A stretch of DNA of 64,000 nucleotides, taken from Companilactobacillus baiquanensis (lineage in GTDB: Bacteria; Bacillota; Bacilli; Lactobacillales; Lactobacillaceae). This document shows positions 19,337 through 28,444 of the stretch, in pieces (positions within the stretch are counted from its first letter, which is position 1; each line of letters begins with the position of its first letter). The notes under the pieces were generated by a model that had not been told where the DNA came from, made no database searches, and saw only the letters and a list, made by a program, of their open reading frames with translations. The stretch covers positions 186,001-250,000 of the forward strand of contig NZ_RHOQ01000002.1 of NCBI RefSeq assembly GCF_003946605.1, read 5' to 3'. A program made the position numbers and the translations under genes.

Positions 19337-19373
19337 ATTATTTCACTATTGATTGTGAATGTCAACGCTTTCT
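19337..19373 (-). promoter_or_regulatory. Promoter of the transporter operon with overlapping cre box
   Basis: On the minus strand TTGACA (19365-19360), a 17-bp spacer and AATAAT (19342-19337). A cre-like sequence, AGAAAGCGTTGACA on the minus strand (19373-19360), overlaps the -35 with about one deviation from consensus. CcpA repression of cyclitol uptake is inferred. Confidence 0.65.
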
Positions 19374-19413
19374 TAATAATCACACATTTTTGTTAATTTA
19401 ATCACAATCACCC

Positions 19414-19442
19414 TTGACAAACCTTGACCTAGAGGATATTCT
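19414..19442 (+). promoter_or_regulatory. Promoter of the IolE operon
   Basis: TTGACA (19414-19419), a 17-bp spacer and TATTCT (19437-19442), pointing toward the dehydrogenase gene at 19555. The same TATTCT -10 recurs in the promoter of the other inositol arm at 32460. Confidence 0.65.
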
Positions 19443-19493
19443 GATAGCGTACACAGGGATGAGATGCAAAAATGATAGCTGATAAAGAGTATC

Positions 19494-19521
19494 TGTGAAT
19501 GATATTTCACAAGCACTTGTG
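19494..19521. promoter_or_regulatory. Two overlapping inverted repeats in the IolE-operon leader
   Basis: TGTGAA-6 bp-TTCACA (19494-19511) overlaps CACAAG-CA-CTTGTG (19508-19521). Both lie about 50-80 bp downstream of the -10 and upstream of the coding start, a position suited to a repressor roadblock or regulator site. The cognate regulator is unknown. Confidence 0.5.
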
Positions 19522-19554
19522 CATGTGTTAAATGTTGACGAAAGGGGTGTTATC

Positions 19555-20583
19555 GTGGAAAAAGGTACAGATTTCACAAACAAGAACGTCACAATCGGTA
19601 TTATTGGAATGGGACGAATCGGAAATGTGCACTATAAGAATTTGAAGAGGATTTCTAATGTTTCTATTAAGTACATTGCCGATATAATTGCAACCGACGA
19701 ATGGACAGCTAAATATAATGAAGCTCAGAAAATTGTGACTGATTATCGTGAAATTTTGGATGATCCTGAAGTTCAGGCTGTTTTAATTTGTACGCCAACT
19801 GATCTTCATCCAGAAATGACTATTGCAGCTGCAAAAGCAGGTAAAGATATTTTCTGTGAAAAGCCAGTAGGCTTTAATGACAAAGATATTTTGGAAGCTT
19901 TTGAAACTGTAAAAAAATGTAACGTGAAATTTGAAGTTGGATTTAATAGAAGATTTGACAAAAATTTCAGACGGATCGTCGATCATCGAAAAAATGATGA
20001 TATTGGAAATGAGCAAATTTTGAAGATTACTTCAAGAGATCCTGAGCCACCATCAATGGATTATGTAAAACGTTCTGGCGGTATTTTCATGGATATGACA
20101 ATTCATGATTTTGATATGGCTAGGTATATTACCGATGCAGAGGTAGATCAAGTATACGTTGCAGGTAATGTAATGATTGATCAAAAAATTGGTGATGCGG
20201 GAGATATTGATACTGCAATTATTACGTTGCAATTTAAGAATGGCATGATGGGCGTTATAGATAATAGTCGTCAAGCCGTTTATGGATATGATCAGAGAAT
20301 AGAATTATTCGGATCAAAAGGAATGTCAAAGGCCGACAACGTTTTAGATAGTACGACTACATTTTCAGGAGAAAGTGATGTAAGTTCTGATAAACCAATG
20401 TTCTTCTTTCTTCAGAGATACATTGATGCCTATAAAACAGAATTGGAGTCTTTCCTTGATGCGGTTAGAGGTAATCATGAAGTTGAATGTACCTTTGAAG
20501 ATGGCATCAAAGCAATTAGATTAGCTCAAGCAGCCAAGAAATCACTAGATAGTGGAAAACCTGAAAAAGTTCAAGATATATAA
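19555..20583 (+). CDS. Gfo/Idh/MocA dehydrogenase, inositol 2-dehydrogenase-like
   Basis: 342 residues from GTG 19555, chosen because AAAGGGG lies five bases upstream and the length then equals its paralog at 16652. An earlier in-frame ATG at 19495 has no ribosome site and overlaps operator-like repeats. Motifs are IGIIGMGRIGNVH (Rossmann), CEKP with catalytic Lys, and FMDMTIHDFDMARY with the conserved His. It is expected to oxidise a cyclitol hydroxyl with NAD. First gene of a five-gene + operon; the next gene, iolE, follows 20 nt later. Confidence 0.85.
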   Translation: MEKGTDFTNKNVTIGIIGMGRIGNVHYKNLKRISNVSIKYIADIIATDEWTAKYNEAQKIVTDYREILDDPEVQAVLICTPTDLHPEMTIAAAKAGKDIFCEKPVGFNDKDILEAFETVKKCNVKFEVGFNRRFDKNFRRIVDHRKNDDIGNEQILKITSRDPEPPSMDYVKRSGGIFMDMTIHDFDMARYITDAEVDQVYVAGNVMIDQKIGDAGDIDTAIITLQFKNGMMGVIDNSRQAVYGYDQRIELFGSKGMSKADNVLDSTTTFSGESDVSSDKPMFFFLQRYIDAYKTELESFLDAVRGNHEVECTFEDGIKAIRLAQAAKKSLDSGKPEKVQDI

Positions 20584-20603
20584 AATTTTGAGGAGGTATA
20601 ATT

Positions 20604-21515
20604 ATGGCTTCAGATGTTAAGAATGATATTAAATGGGGAATTGCACCAATTGGTTGGAGAAATGATGATATTCCTTCAATCGGTGCAGACAATAATTTAC
20701 AACAATTACTAAGTGATATTGTTGTTTCTGGATTTCAAGGAACGGAAATTGGTGGATTCTTCCCTGGACCTGAGAAGTTAAACTATGAATTGAAATTAAG
20801 AAATCTACAAATTGCCGGACAATGGTTTAGTAGTTTTATTCTTCGTGATGGTCTTGATAAGGCTAGTGAAGCTTTTGAAAAACATTGTCAATACTTAAAA
20901 GCTGTTAATGCACCAGTCGCTGTTGTTTCGGAGCAAACATATACAATTCAACAATCAGATACAAAAAATATTTTTACTGATAAAGCCCATATGACAGACA
21001 AAGAATGGGACGAACTTTGCAATGGATTGAATCACTATGGTGAAATTGCATCTAAGTACGGTATTAAGGTTGCATATCACCACCATATGGGAACTGTTGT
21101 CCAAACAAAGGAAGAGACTGATCGTCTGATGGCCAATACGGATCCAAAACTAGTTGGACTTTTATATGATACAGGTCATATTGCTGTATCAGATGGAGAT
21201 TACATGTCACTTCTAAAAGACCACATTGATCGTGTTGTTCACGTTCATTTCAAAGATGTTCGTTTGGCAAAAGAAAAAGAATGTCGTGAAAAAGGTATGA
21301 CATTCCAGCAATCATTTTTAAATGGTATGTTTACAGTTCCTGGTGACGGAGATCTTGATTTCAAACCTGTATTTAAAGAACTAGTTGATAATAACTATAA
21401 GGGATGGATTGTAGTTGAAGCAGAGCAAGATCCTGATAAGGCAAATCCATTGGAATATGCCTTGAAAGCTCACAACTATATTGAAAATGATTTATTAAAA
21501 GAAGCAGTTCACTAA
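20604..21515 (+). CDS. iolE: Inosose dehydratase IolE
   Basis: 303 residues, ATG after GAGGAGG. The N-terminal [15 protein letters not shown] and the [32 protein letters not shown] and [10 protein letters not shown] motifs are characteristic of IolE, a TIM-barrel (xylose isomerase-like) enzyme that dehydrates 2-keto-myo-inositol to trihydroxycyclohexane-1,2-dione. The length matches B. subtilis IolE (about 297). In Bacillus the product goes to IolD, but no iolD is present anywhere in this window, so the fate of the dione here is open. It is the strongest evidence that the cluster handles inositols. Confidence 0.92.
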   Translation: MASDVKNDIKWGIAPIGWRNDDIPSIGADNNLQQLLSDIVVSGFQGTEIGGFFPGPEKLNYELKLRNLQIAGQWFSSFILRDGLDKASEAFEKHCQYLKAVNAPVAVVSEQTYTIQQSDTKNIFTDKAHMTDKEWDELCNGLNHYGEIASKYGIKVAYHHHMGTVVQTKEETDRLMANTDPKLVGLLYDTGHIAVSDGDYMSLLKDHIDRVVHVHFKDVRLAKEKECREKGMTFQQSFLNGMFTVPGDGDLDFKPVFKELVDNNYKGWIVVEAEQDPDKANPLEYALKAHNYIENDLLKEAVH

Positions 21516-21583
21516 AATAATAAAAAGTATATAAATTGGGAGTTTATTATACTAAAAAAATAAATAATTAGGAGAATATAATT

Positions 21584-22639
21584 ATGGCTGAAGCACACGT
21601 AACAAAAGTAGGTATCGTCGGAATTGGTTTCATTGGATCTGATCATTTACATCGTTTAACAAAGACTATTGCTAATGTTGATGTAACCGCTGTCTGTGAT
21701 ATTGTTTCTGGTAAAGCTCAAAAGCAACTAGATGAACAAGGCCTTAAGGCAACAGATTATAGTGATTATCATGATTTAGTTAATGATCCTAATGTTGATG
21801 TTGTTGTATGTACTGCAAGTAATGAAGCACATTATGAAATCGTTATGGCAGCCCTAAAAGCTGGTAAGTTTACATTCTGTGAAAAACCATTAGCTTTGGA
21901 TGCTAAGCAATGTATGGATATTATTAATCAAGAGAAAAAACTTGGACGTAGAATGTTGCAAGTAGGATTCATGCGTCATTATGCTCCAGAGTATGTACAA
22001 ATGAAGAAAATGATTGATGATGGTGTAATCGGTAAACCATTAATGATGGATCAACGTCATTATAATCAAACACAACCAGAGGAATATGATTCAACACGTT
22101 CAATTATTGAAACAGCTATTCATGAAATTGATATTGACCACTGGTTAGTAAACGACTCATACGCAAATATTCGTGTGTTCAGTCCAAAACAAACAAAATA
22201 TGTTCAAAACGATAATATTCAAGATCCACAAATCGTTATGATTACAACTAAGACAGGAATCAACATTATCAATGAAGTCTTTGTTCGTTGCCAATATGGT
22301 TATGACATTAAATGTGATGTTATTGGTGAAGAAGGAGTTCTTGAATTGCCAACAGTTCCACAAGTAGCTACAAGATTAAATGCCGAATATAGTACAGCTA
22401 TTTTGACGGACTGGAAAGCAAGATTTGAAAGTGCTTATGATATTGAATTCAGAGACTTTATTGATCATGTATCACAAGATCAATCACCAGTTGGTCCTTC
22501 ATCATGGGATGGTTATATTGCTGCTGTTACAGCTGATGCAGCTATCAAATCGTTGAATGAAGATGGAGCAACACAAGACTTAGACTTCCCTGATACACCA
22601 GAATTCTATCAAGAAAGCAGTGTAGTTAAGTCTGTATAG
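21584..22639 (+). CDS. iolG: Inositol 2-dehydrogenase-like Gfo/Idh/MocA protein
   Basis: 351 residues, ATG after GGAG. It starts with a Rossmann motif VGIVGIGFIGSDH, has CEKPLAL with catalytic Lys, and ETAIHEIDIDHWL with the conserved His. It ends with a GPSSWDGYIAAVTADAA stretch also found in the genes at 27374 and 31374, so these three form one subfamily. Resembles lactobacillus IolG proteins that convert myo-inositol to 2-keto-myo-inositol with NAD. Position directly after iolE supports this. Symbol given by family resemblance; the substrate isomer is not proven. Confidence 0.8.
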   Translation: MAEAHVTKVGIVGIGFIGSDHLHRLTKTIANVDVTAVCDIVSGKAQKQLDEQGLKATDYSDYHDLVNDPNVDVVVCTASNEAHYEIVMAALKAGKFTFCEKPLALDAKQCMDIINQEKKLGRRMLQVGFMRHYAPEYVQMKKMIDDGVIGKPLMMDQRHYNQTQPEEYDSTRSIIETAIHEIDIDHWLVNDSYANIRVFSPKQTKYVQNDNIQDPQIVMITTKTGINIINEVFVRCQYGYDIKCDVIGEEGVLELPTVPQVATRLNAEYSTAILTDWKARFESAYDIEFRDFIDHVSQDQSPVGPSSWDGYIAAVTADAAIKSLNEDGATQDLDFPDTPEFYQESSVVKSV

Positions 22640-22666
22640 TAACTTGTGAAATTTGGGGGAAGTACA

Positions 22667-23704
22667 ATGTCAGAACAAATGAATGTAGTCAAAGCGGGAA
22701 TTATTGGATTAGGTAGATTAGGTTCAAGACATGCAAGACATTTAGTTGAAAAAATTCAAGGTATTGATTTAATCGCTGCCTGTGCCTTGGATGATGAACA
22801 ATTAAAATGGGCACATAATGATTTAGGTGTTGCCAATACATATAAAGATTACAAAGAAATGATAGACAAAGAAGACATTGACGCAATCTTTATCGTTGCT
22901 CCAACACCATTTCATCCAGAAATGACTATCTATGCGATGAATGCGGGGTTAAATGTATTTTGTGAAAAACCATTAGGACTTGATTTTGATGAAGTAAACA
23001 AAATGGCAGATGTAATTAACCAACATCCAAAGCAAATATTCCAAAGTGGATTCATGCGCAGATATGATGAATCATATCGATACGCAAAGAAATTAGTAGA
23101 CGAAGGTAGAATTGGGAAAATCATTTACATGCGTGGATACGGAATTGATCCAATTTCAGGTATGGAAAGTTTTACGAAGTTTGCTACTGAAGCAGATTCT
23201 GGTGGAATCTTCGTTGATATGAATATTCACGATGTCGACTTAATTCGCTGGTTTACTAAACAGGAGCCAGTGCAAGCTTATGGGCTAACAAGTAATATTG
23301 CGGCTCCAGAACTTGAGAAAATTGGTGAGTTTGAAACAGGTGTTGCCCAACTTAAGATGGATGGTGGTGTAATTGCCACGCTCATTGGCGGTCGTCACGC
23401 AGCACACGGTAACCAAGTGGAGTTAGAAATAATGGGTTCAGATGGATGGCTGCGAGTGGGCGAACATCCAGACTTGAATCGAGTAACAGTCTTTAGTGAA
23501 AATGGGGTCACTAAGCCATCACTTCAAAGTTTCGGAGAGAGATTTGATAATGCCTTTACTGATGAAGTTCAAGACTTTGTTTATAACGTTAAACGAGGAA
23601 CTCAACCAGAAGTAACGGTTGAAGATGGAATTAAAGCACTCAAAATTGCTAAGGCATGCCAAGAGTCAGCGAACAGCGGTCAATTGGTAAATATCAAACT
23701 ATAA
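22667..23704 (+). CDS. Gfo/Idh/MocA dehydrogenase (scyllo-inositol dehydrogenase-like)
   Basis: 345 residues from ATG 22667, behind GGGGGA. A GTG at 22646 overlaps that ribosome site. Motifs are AGIIGLGRLGSRHARHL, CEKPLGLDF with catalytic Lys, and FVDMNIHDVDLIRWF with the conserved His. The sequence is distinct from the three IolG-like paralogs and closer in style to IolX/IolW-type scyllo-inositol dehydrogenases, so it may feed a second cyclitol into the pool. Fourth gene of the + operon, 46 nt before the second transporter. Confidence 0.78.
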   Translation: MSEQMNVVKAGIIGLGRLGSRHARHLVEKIQGIDLIAACALDDEQLKWAHNDLGVANTYKDYKEMIDKEDIDAIFIVAPTPFHPEMTIYAMNAGLNVFCEKPLGLDFDEVNKMADVINQHPKQIFQSGFMRRYDESYRYAKKLVDEGRIGKIIYMRGYGIDPISGMESFTKFATEADSGGIFVDMNIHDVDLIRWFTKQEPVQAYGLTSNIAAPELEKIGEFETGVAQLKMDGGVIATLIGGRHAAHGNQVELEIMGSDGWLRVGEHPDLNRVTVFSENGVTKPSLQSFGERFDNAFTDEVQDFVYNVKRGTQPEVTVEDGIKALKIAKACQESANSGQLVNIKL

Positions 23705-23749
23705 ATTTAGTAGGATAATTCAAATCTCTTAACGAAAGAAGGCTTAACA

Positions 23750-25162
23750 ATGGATACTAGTACAACTACTAAGAAATCAGAATCAAACCATAGTGGTTTT
23801 CTGTGGTTAGCTACATTTATTGCCGCCATGGGTTCATTACTTTTCGGTTATGACACAGGTATTGTTAATGGTTCACTTGTGTTTATCGCCGATAAGAGTC
23901 AATTAGACTTAAATGCCTTTCAACAAGGTATCGTTTCATCAGGATTAACATTGGGTGCTGCATTTGGTGCTATCTTTGGTGGACCATTTGCAGATAAGAT
24001 AGGTAGAAAGAAAATTCTTACTATTTTAGGTATTGTATTTTCTGTTGGTGCACTTGGATGTGCATTTTCTACGAATATTACTATTTTAATTATTTTTAGA
24101 TTCTTATTAGGATTAGCCGTTGGTTCAGCCTCAGCTAATGTTCCAGTATATATTGCTGAAATTGCTCCGTCAGAACTACGTGGAAAGATGGTTACTACTG
24201 CGCAAGTTATGATTGTTACTGGTCAGTTTGTTGCTTTTGGAGTTAATGCTGCATTAACTCCATTAGGTACTGGTAACGCCGCTATTTGGCGTTGGATGTT
24301 AGGTTTAGGTACAATCCCAGCTATTGTTTTGTGGTTAGGTATGTATCTAGTTCCAGAATCACCAAGATGGTTAGTATCACAAGGAAAAATGGATAAAGCT
24401 TTGAATGTTTTGAGACGTATCAGAGCTGCCGCTGTTGTTGATCCAGAAATGAAAGAAATCAAGGACAAAGACCAACAAGATAAAGCGGAATCAGCAGAAC
24501 AAGCTACATTCAAAGAATTAGTAAGTACAAAATGGATCCTTCAAATTCTTATTACGGGTTCAGTATTAGGATTGATTCAACAGTTTGCGGGAATTAATTC
24601 AATCATGTATTACGGTGGTCAGATTATATCTGATTCAGGATTCAGTACAACGACTGCTGCTATTCTAAATACTGGTAATGGCTTATTCTCAATTGTAGGT
24701 GCTGTTTTGGGTATGTTTACTATTGATTGGCTCGGTAGAAAGAAACTTGAGTTTGCGGGATTAACAATTTGTGGACTTGCATTAGTTGCCGCTGGTGTCA
24801 TTCATACAGCATTTGCAAGCGCAAGTTGGGCAGGAATTACAATTGTTGTATTAGTCTATGTTTACATTATCTTCTTCCAAGGAACATTAGGTCCTGTTAC
24901 TTGGTTGATCAATTCAGAAATTTTCCCACAAAGATATCGTGGGATTGGTACAGGAATTACAATTTTTGTACTTTGGTTAGGTAATTTCTTTGTTGGATTA
25001 CTTTCACCAGTTCTACTACAATGGAACATGGCTTATACCTTCTATATCTTTGCCGCATGTTGTGTGTTCGGAATAATTTTCGTTGCAGCAAGAGTACCTG
25101 AAACAAAAGGTGTTCCTCTTGAAGAAATTGAAAAATATTTCAGAAATAAATATGACAAATAA
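23750..25162 (+). CDS. IolT-like MFS sugar porter (second inositol transporter)
   Basis: 470 residues. Signatures are GSLLFGYDTGIVNGSLVFI, FADKIGRKKIL, RFLLGLAVGSASANVPVYI, PESPRWL, and PETKGVPLEEIEKYF at the C-terminus. About 12 membrane segments. It is clearly paralogous to the transporter at 17713 and ends the + operon just before a terminator. Two transporters on divergent operons suggest two substrates or two affinities. B. subtilis likewise has the major IolT and minor IolF. Confidence 0.87.
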   Translation: MDTSTTTKKSESNHSGFLWLATFIAAMGSLLFGYDTGIVNGSLVFIADKSQLDLNAFQQGIVSSGLTLGAAFGAIFGGPFADKIGRKKILTILGIVFSVGALGCAFSTNITILIIFRFLLGLAVGSASANVPVYIAEIAPSELRGKMVTTAQVMIVTGQFVAFGVNAALTPLGTGNAAIWRWMLGLGTIPAIVLWLGMYLVPESPRWLVSQGKMDKALNVLRRIRAAAVVDPEMKEIKDKDQQDKAESAEQATFKELVSTKWILQILITGSVLGLIQQFAGINSIMYYGGQIISDSGFSTTTAAILNTGNGLFSIVGAVLGMFTIDWLGRKKLEFAGLTICGLALVAAGVIHTAFASASWAGITIVVLVYVYIIFFQGTLGPVTWLINSEIFPQRYRGIGTGITIFVLWLGNFFVGLLSPVLLQWNMAYTFYIFAACCVFGIIFVAARVPETKGVPLEEIEKYFRNKYDK

Positions 25163-25207
25163 TAATCTAGTATCGATTTAATGATATGTTTGTTGTCGGA
25201 TTTATAA

Positions 25208-25242
25208 ATTCTTCTAAGTTCTAACTTAGAAGAATTTTTTTT
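25208..25242 (+). terminator. Terminator of the IolE operon
   Basis: Perfect 13-bp stem ATTCTTCTAAGTT/AACTTAGAAGAAT with a 2-base loop, followed by a T run. Confidence 0.88.
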
Positions 25243-25684
25243 ATACCATTGAAGTTAGTTGAGTGTTATATAAGTGTGCAAAATAAAAAAATGCTGTGCG
25301 GTGGGGGTGTTAATCGTTATACGGAAGTTCCCATTAGTTTTAAAACGAAAGCTTTAGATTCGAACATTTAAAAAATAAAGGCAACTTTTCAAATTGTGAA
25401 TAGTCTTAATAGACTTTCACATACGAAATGGATTGGATGTGTAAATACAATATTATATTCATACATAATGTGTAGAAGGAAAATCATATAAGGGTTTCTT
25501 TGCGGTTACAATGATATCGAGATTATCTAAGGATATACGATACTAAATTATGAAATCTGTAAAATATCTGTATGGATTAATTTCGTTAAGCTAGTCATTC
25601 TTTTCCTCTCATAGCTTGTGATGCAAACATGCACTAATTAATATACTTACTAGATTATCAATGAAACTGATCGAACACTTTTAG
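25243..25684. other. Gap upstream of the transposase remnant
   Basis: About 440 bp without a plausible gene. It probably contains the decayed 5' half of the ISL3 element, but no translated stretch here could be matched with confidence, and no intact left terminal repeat was found. Confidence 0.4.
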
Positions 25685-26323
25685 ACAGAGTATTCACTAC
25701 AGGAAAGACAACAAGTTCAATCTGTTTCTATTGATCTAAACGCTAATTATCAAAGCGTGATTCGAAGACTATTTCCGAATGCCAAAATAATTGTGGATAG
25801 ATTCCATATCGTTCAACTCGTGGGAAGAGCCCTAGATCAAGTTAGAATATCAACTCTGAAATCCATTAATGATAAGCGTTCAAGAGAATATAAATCACTT
25901 AAATTACATTGGAGAATGTATCATTTATTTGAAGATGAGTTGGATCAATCAAATATAAAGTTTATGTTTGGACTGAACGAATACATGACTCAACAGAACC
26001 TAGTAGATATAGGTACTGGAGTGAATCGAAGTATGAACCTTGTTTATGAAACATATCAAAAAATCATAAGAGCAATAAAATCAAAAGATAGCACGTTATT
26101 AAATGAAACTTTAAAAGACTATACAAAAATCAACTCTTCAATGGACACGGCAATATCAACATTAAAACGCAATTTGAAATATATTGAAAATAGCTGTGAA
26201 CTTCCATATTCCAATGGTCCATTAGAAGGACTAATTGGAAAAATCAAAAAGCTTAAACATAACTGTTATGGATTTAGGAATCTAAAACATTTCTTCATAA
26301 GAATAAGACTAATTTTGGCGTAA
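25685..26323 (+). pseudogene. ISL3-family transposase, 5'-truncated
   Basis: The reading frame continues upstream of the GTG at 25757 to about 25685 (YSLQERQQVQSVSIDLNAN) before a stop, so only the C-terminal half remains. ISL3 signatures are FPNAKIIVDRFHIVQLVGRAL, SRE-YKSLKLHW, and near the end CELPYSNGPLEGLIGKIK with GFRNLKHF. The normal protein is about 400-440 residues, so half is missing and it should be inactive. It lies exactly between the two arms of the cyclitol region and probably records how they were joined. Confidence 0.85.
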
Positions 26324-26365
26324 AAAAAACCACATCATTTCTGATGTGGTAAATGGGCTAAAAAG

Positions 26366-26391
26366 TCTCACCAATACGATTTGACTTAGAT
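26366..26391. mobile_element. Probable right end of the ISL3 element
   Basis: The sequence AGTCTCACCAATACGATTTG and the following ACTTAG resemble the terminal repeats of ISL3 elements. A hairpin just inside (CCACATCA/TGATGTGG, 26331-26349) has a T run on the minus strand. No matching left end was found. Confidence 0.45.
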
Positions 26392-26436
26392 TTAATAAAG
26401 GACATGTAGTATGAATTTAATGGTTAATTGTATATT

Positions 26437-26473
26437 AAAAGTCGCTTAGCAACTAATTGTTAAGCGACTTTTT
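26437..26473 (-). terminator. Terminator of the minus-strand IolH operon
   Basis: Stem AAAAGTCGCTTAGCA/TGTTAAGCGACTTTT (near perfect) between the ISL3 remnant and the last gene of the minus operon. The flanks are T-rich on both strands. Confidence 0.8.
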
Positions 26474-26494
26474 GGCTTGACACACTTAATAAAA

Positions 26495-27361
26495 TTAATT
26501 CAATCCTAAGCCTTTTTTTATTGAAGGCAATGTCTGTTCATTTGACCATTCTACTTTGTCTGGCCAGGAGAAAACATTATTGGTAACTATACCATCGAAT
26601 TTTATGTCCTTGAGTGCTTGATACATAGCTTCGAAATCTACTTCACCTTCACCGGGATTTAGGTGTTGGTGAATAGTTACGGGTGCCTCAGGTGGGTTAA
26701 TAATATAACGTAACCCAAAGTTACTCTTAAAGTTCAATGTGTCAGCAATCAATATATGAGTTAAAACATCTGCACTATCATGAATTTGTTTGGTGACGTC
26801 ACCGATTCCACCGTCTGAATAAAATGTATGGGCAGAGCACCATACTTGACTGATCCAATCTTTATCTAAAGAGCGAATCAATTTTGCGGCTTCATTACTT
26901 GACTCAATAAAGTCATTGGGATGAGCCTGAATTTCTAACTTTATGTTATTTCTTTCGAAATCAGGAATTAGTTCCTCCATGGACTTGTACCATTGACCCT
27001 CAGAGGCAACAGGATTTTGTTTGTCCCCTGAGAATTCCGTATTTAAAGTGTCGACTCCTAATTCTGATGTGATTTCAATGGTTCTACGCATATTGCGGAC
27101 CGCTGCTTGACGTTCTTGCTCGTCAGGGGACGACCATTGTTGAACGGGTAGAACCGAGGAAAGTTCTACACCGGCATCGGACAACCATTTCTTAACATTT
27201 TTAATCATTTCTGAGTTAACTTTTGGATACTGATAGAACCAAATGAAATCCGTTCTTGGTGATAATTCTATATACTTGTATCCTAAGCGAGCAGTTTTCT
27301 CAATCATATCGTGAAATGATGTGTTATCACGAAACATTGATGGATCATAAGCTAATTTCAT
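26495..27361 (-). CDS. iolH: IolH-like TIM-barrel isomerase, copy 2
   Basis: 288 residues, ATG behind AGGGGG. Matches the IolH family from end to end: GYKYIELSPRTDF, NTEFSGDKQNP, KLEIQAHPNDF with metal-binding Glu and His, HILIADTLN, and VTIHQHLNPGEGEVDF. IolH is conserved in iol operons and has a xylose isomerase-like barrel, but its reaction is not settled. It is about 94 percent identical in protein to the copy at 30492 (about 17 differences by my reading), while the DNA differs at many third codon positions. Last gene of a three-gene minus operon. Confidence 0.83.
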   Translation of the reverse strand: MKLAYDPSMFRDNTSFHDMIEKTARLGYKYIELSPRTDFIWFYQYPKVNSEMIKNVKKWLSDAGVELSSVLPVQQWSSPDEQERQAAVRNMRRTIEITSELGVDTLNTEFSGDKQNPVASEGQWYKSMEELIPDFERNNIKLEIQAHPNDFIESSNEAAKLIRSLDKDWISQVWCSAHTFYSDGGIGDVTKQIHDSADVLTHILIADTLNFKSNFGLRYIINPPEAPVTIHQHLNPGEGEVDFEAMYQALKDIKFDGIVTNNVFSWPDKVEWSNEQTLPSIKKGLGLN

Positions 27362-27373
27362 TTGTGATGCCCC

Positions 27374-28417
27374 CTAAACAGATTCTTTGTTTTTTGAAAC
27401 ACCATAGAATTCTGGATTTGGACAATCAATCAAATTGATTGGTTCTGTTTTTCCAGTTTCACGGGATTTTGATGCTGCAGCGGTTGAAACTGAAGCGCAG
27501 TATCCATCCCATGCAGAAGGACCACTAGTCTTGTCGGCAATGACTGAGTTAGTCCATGATTGGAATTCAGTATCGTATGCTTGTACAAAACGATCACTCC
27601 AATCTTCGGAAATTGGAACTGAGTCTTTATTGGCAGTTTTTACTTCATGATAATGTGGATCTAATAGGCTGAGTTCGCCAGTTTCGCAAACAACTTTACA
27701 GTTAATATCATATCCCCATTGACAGTTTACGAATACTTCCAAGTCAACTAACACACCAGATTCGGTTTCTAGATAAATCATCTGAGGGTCATGTAAATTG
27801 CTGTGAGTGTTTCTTGTTTGCTTTCTAGGTAATGTTACCTTAGCGCTGATAAAGTTTTCACCAAGTAACCATGGTAAGGTGAACATTTCATGAACGGCAG
27901 TATTTTCAACGGCCATTGGTGTATCATACTCTGTTCCTACCGATGGATTTCTGTGTGTACAGTGTAGTAAGAGTGGCTCACCATATTTATGACTATCTAG
28001 TTCAGCCTTAACTTCATCGTATCCACGATCAAATGCACGCATGAAACCAACTTGTACTAATCTCTTACCATGTTTCATCTCAGCATCCATGACCTTGATA
28101 CAATCTGCAGGATCAACTGCCATAGGCTTTTCACAGAATACATGTTTGTCAGCTTCAATTGCTGCTAATGTATATTGTGGATGAGCAGGGTCGTTTGTAG
28201 TAATTACGACTGCATCAACTTTATCACTTTTAATTAATTCAAATCCGTCAGCAAAATATTCTGCACCGATTGCCTTGGCGATTTTTTTGGTTTCAGCTTC
28301 TTTTTTTGGTAAATCACAAACTGCAACGACCTGAGCGCCACTAATTCTGTTCTGAATTCTTTCAATATGTACCTTTCCGATAGCTCCAACTCCGATTAAT
28401 CCAATATTTACAACCAT
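27374..28417 (-). CDS. IolG-like Gfo/Idh/MocA dehydrogenase
   Basis: 347 residues from ATG 28417. The ATG at 28426 lies within the GGATG ribosome site. Motifs are NIGLIGVGAIGKVHIERI, CEKPMAVDP with catalytic Lys, and VENTAVHEMFTLPWL, where the conserved His is kept but the surrounding residues differ from its paralogs. The C-terminal GPSAWDGYCASVSTAAA groups it with the genes at 21584 and 31374. It begins 27 nt after the TIM-barrel gene and ends 12 nt before iolH copy 2, so the three are likely a cassette: oxidise, then isomerise or cleave. Confidence 0.82.
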   Translation of the reverse strand: MVVNIGLIGVGAIGKVHIERIQNRISGAQVVAVCDLPKKEAETKKIAKAIGAEYFADGFELIKSDKVDAVVITTNDPAHPQYTLAAIEADKHVFCEKPMAVDPADCIKVMDAEMKHGKRLVQVGFMRAFDRGYDEVKAELDSHKYGEPLLLHCTHRNPSVGTEYDTPMAVENTAVHEMFTLPWLLGENFISAKVTLPRKQTRNTHSNLHDPQMIYLETESGVLVDLEVFVNCQWGYDINCKVVCETGELSLLDPHYHEVKTANKDSVPISEDWSDRFVQAYDTEFQSWTNSVIADKTSGPSAWDGYCASVSTAAASKSRETGKTEPINLIDCPNPEFYGVSKNKESV

Positions 28418-28444
28418 TTTAAACATCCTTTCTTTATGACGATT

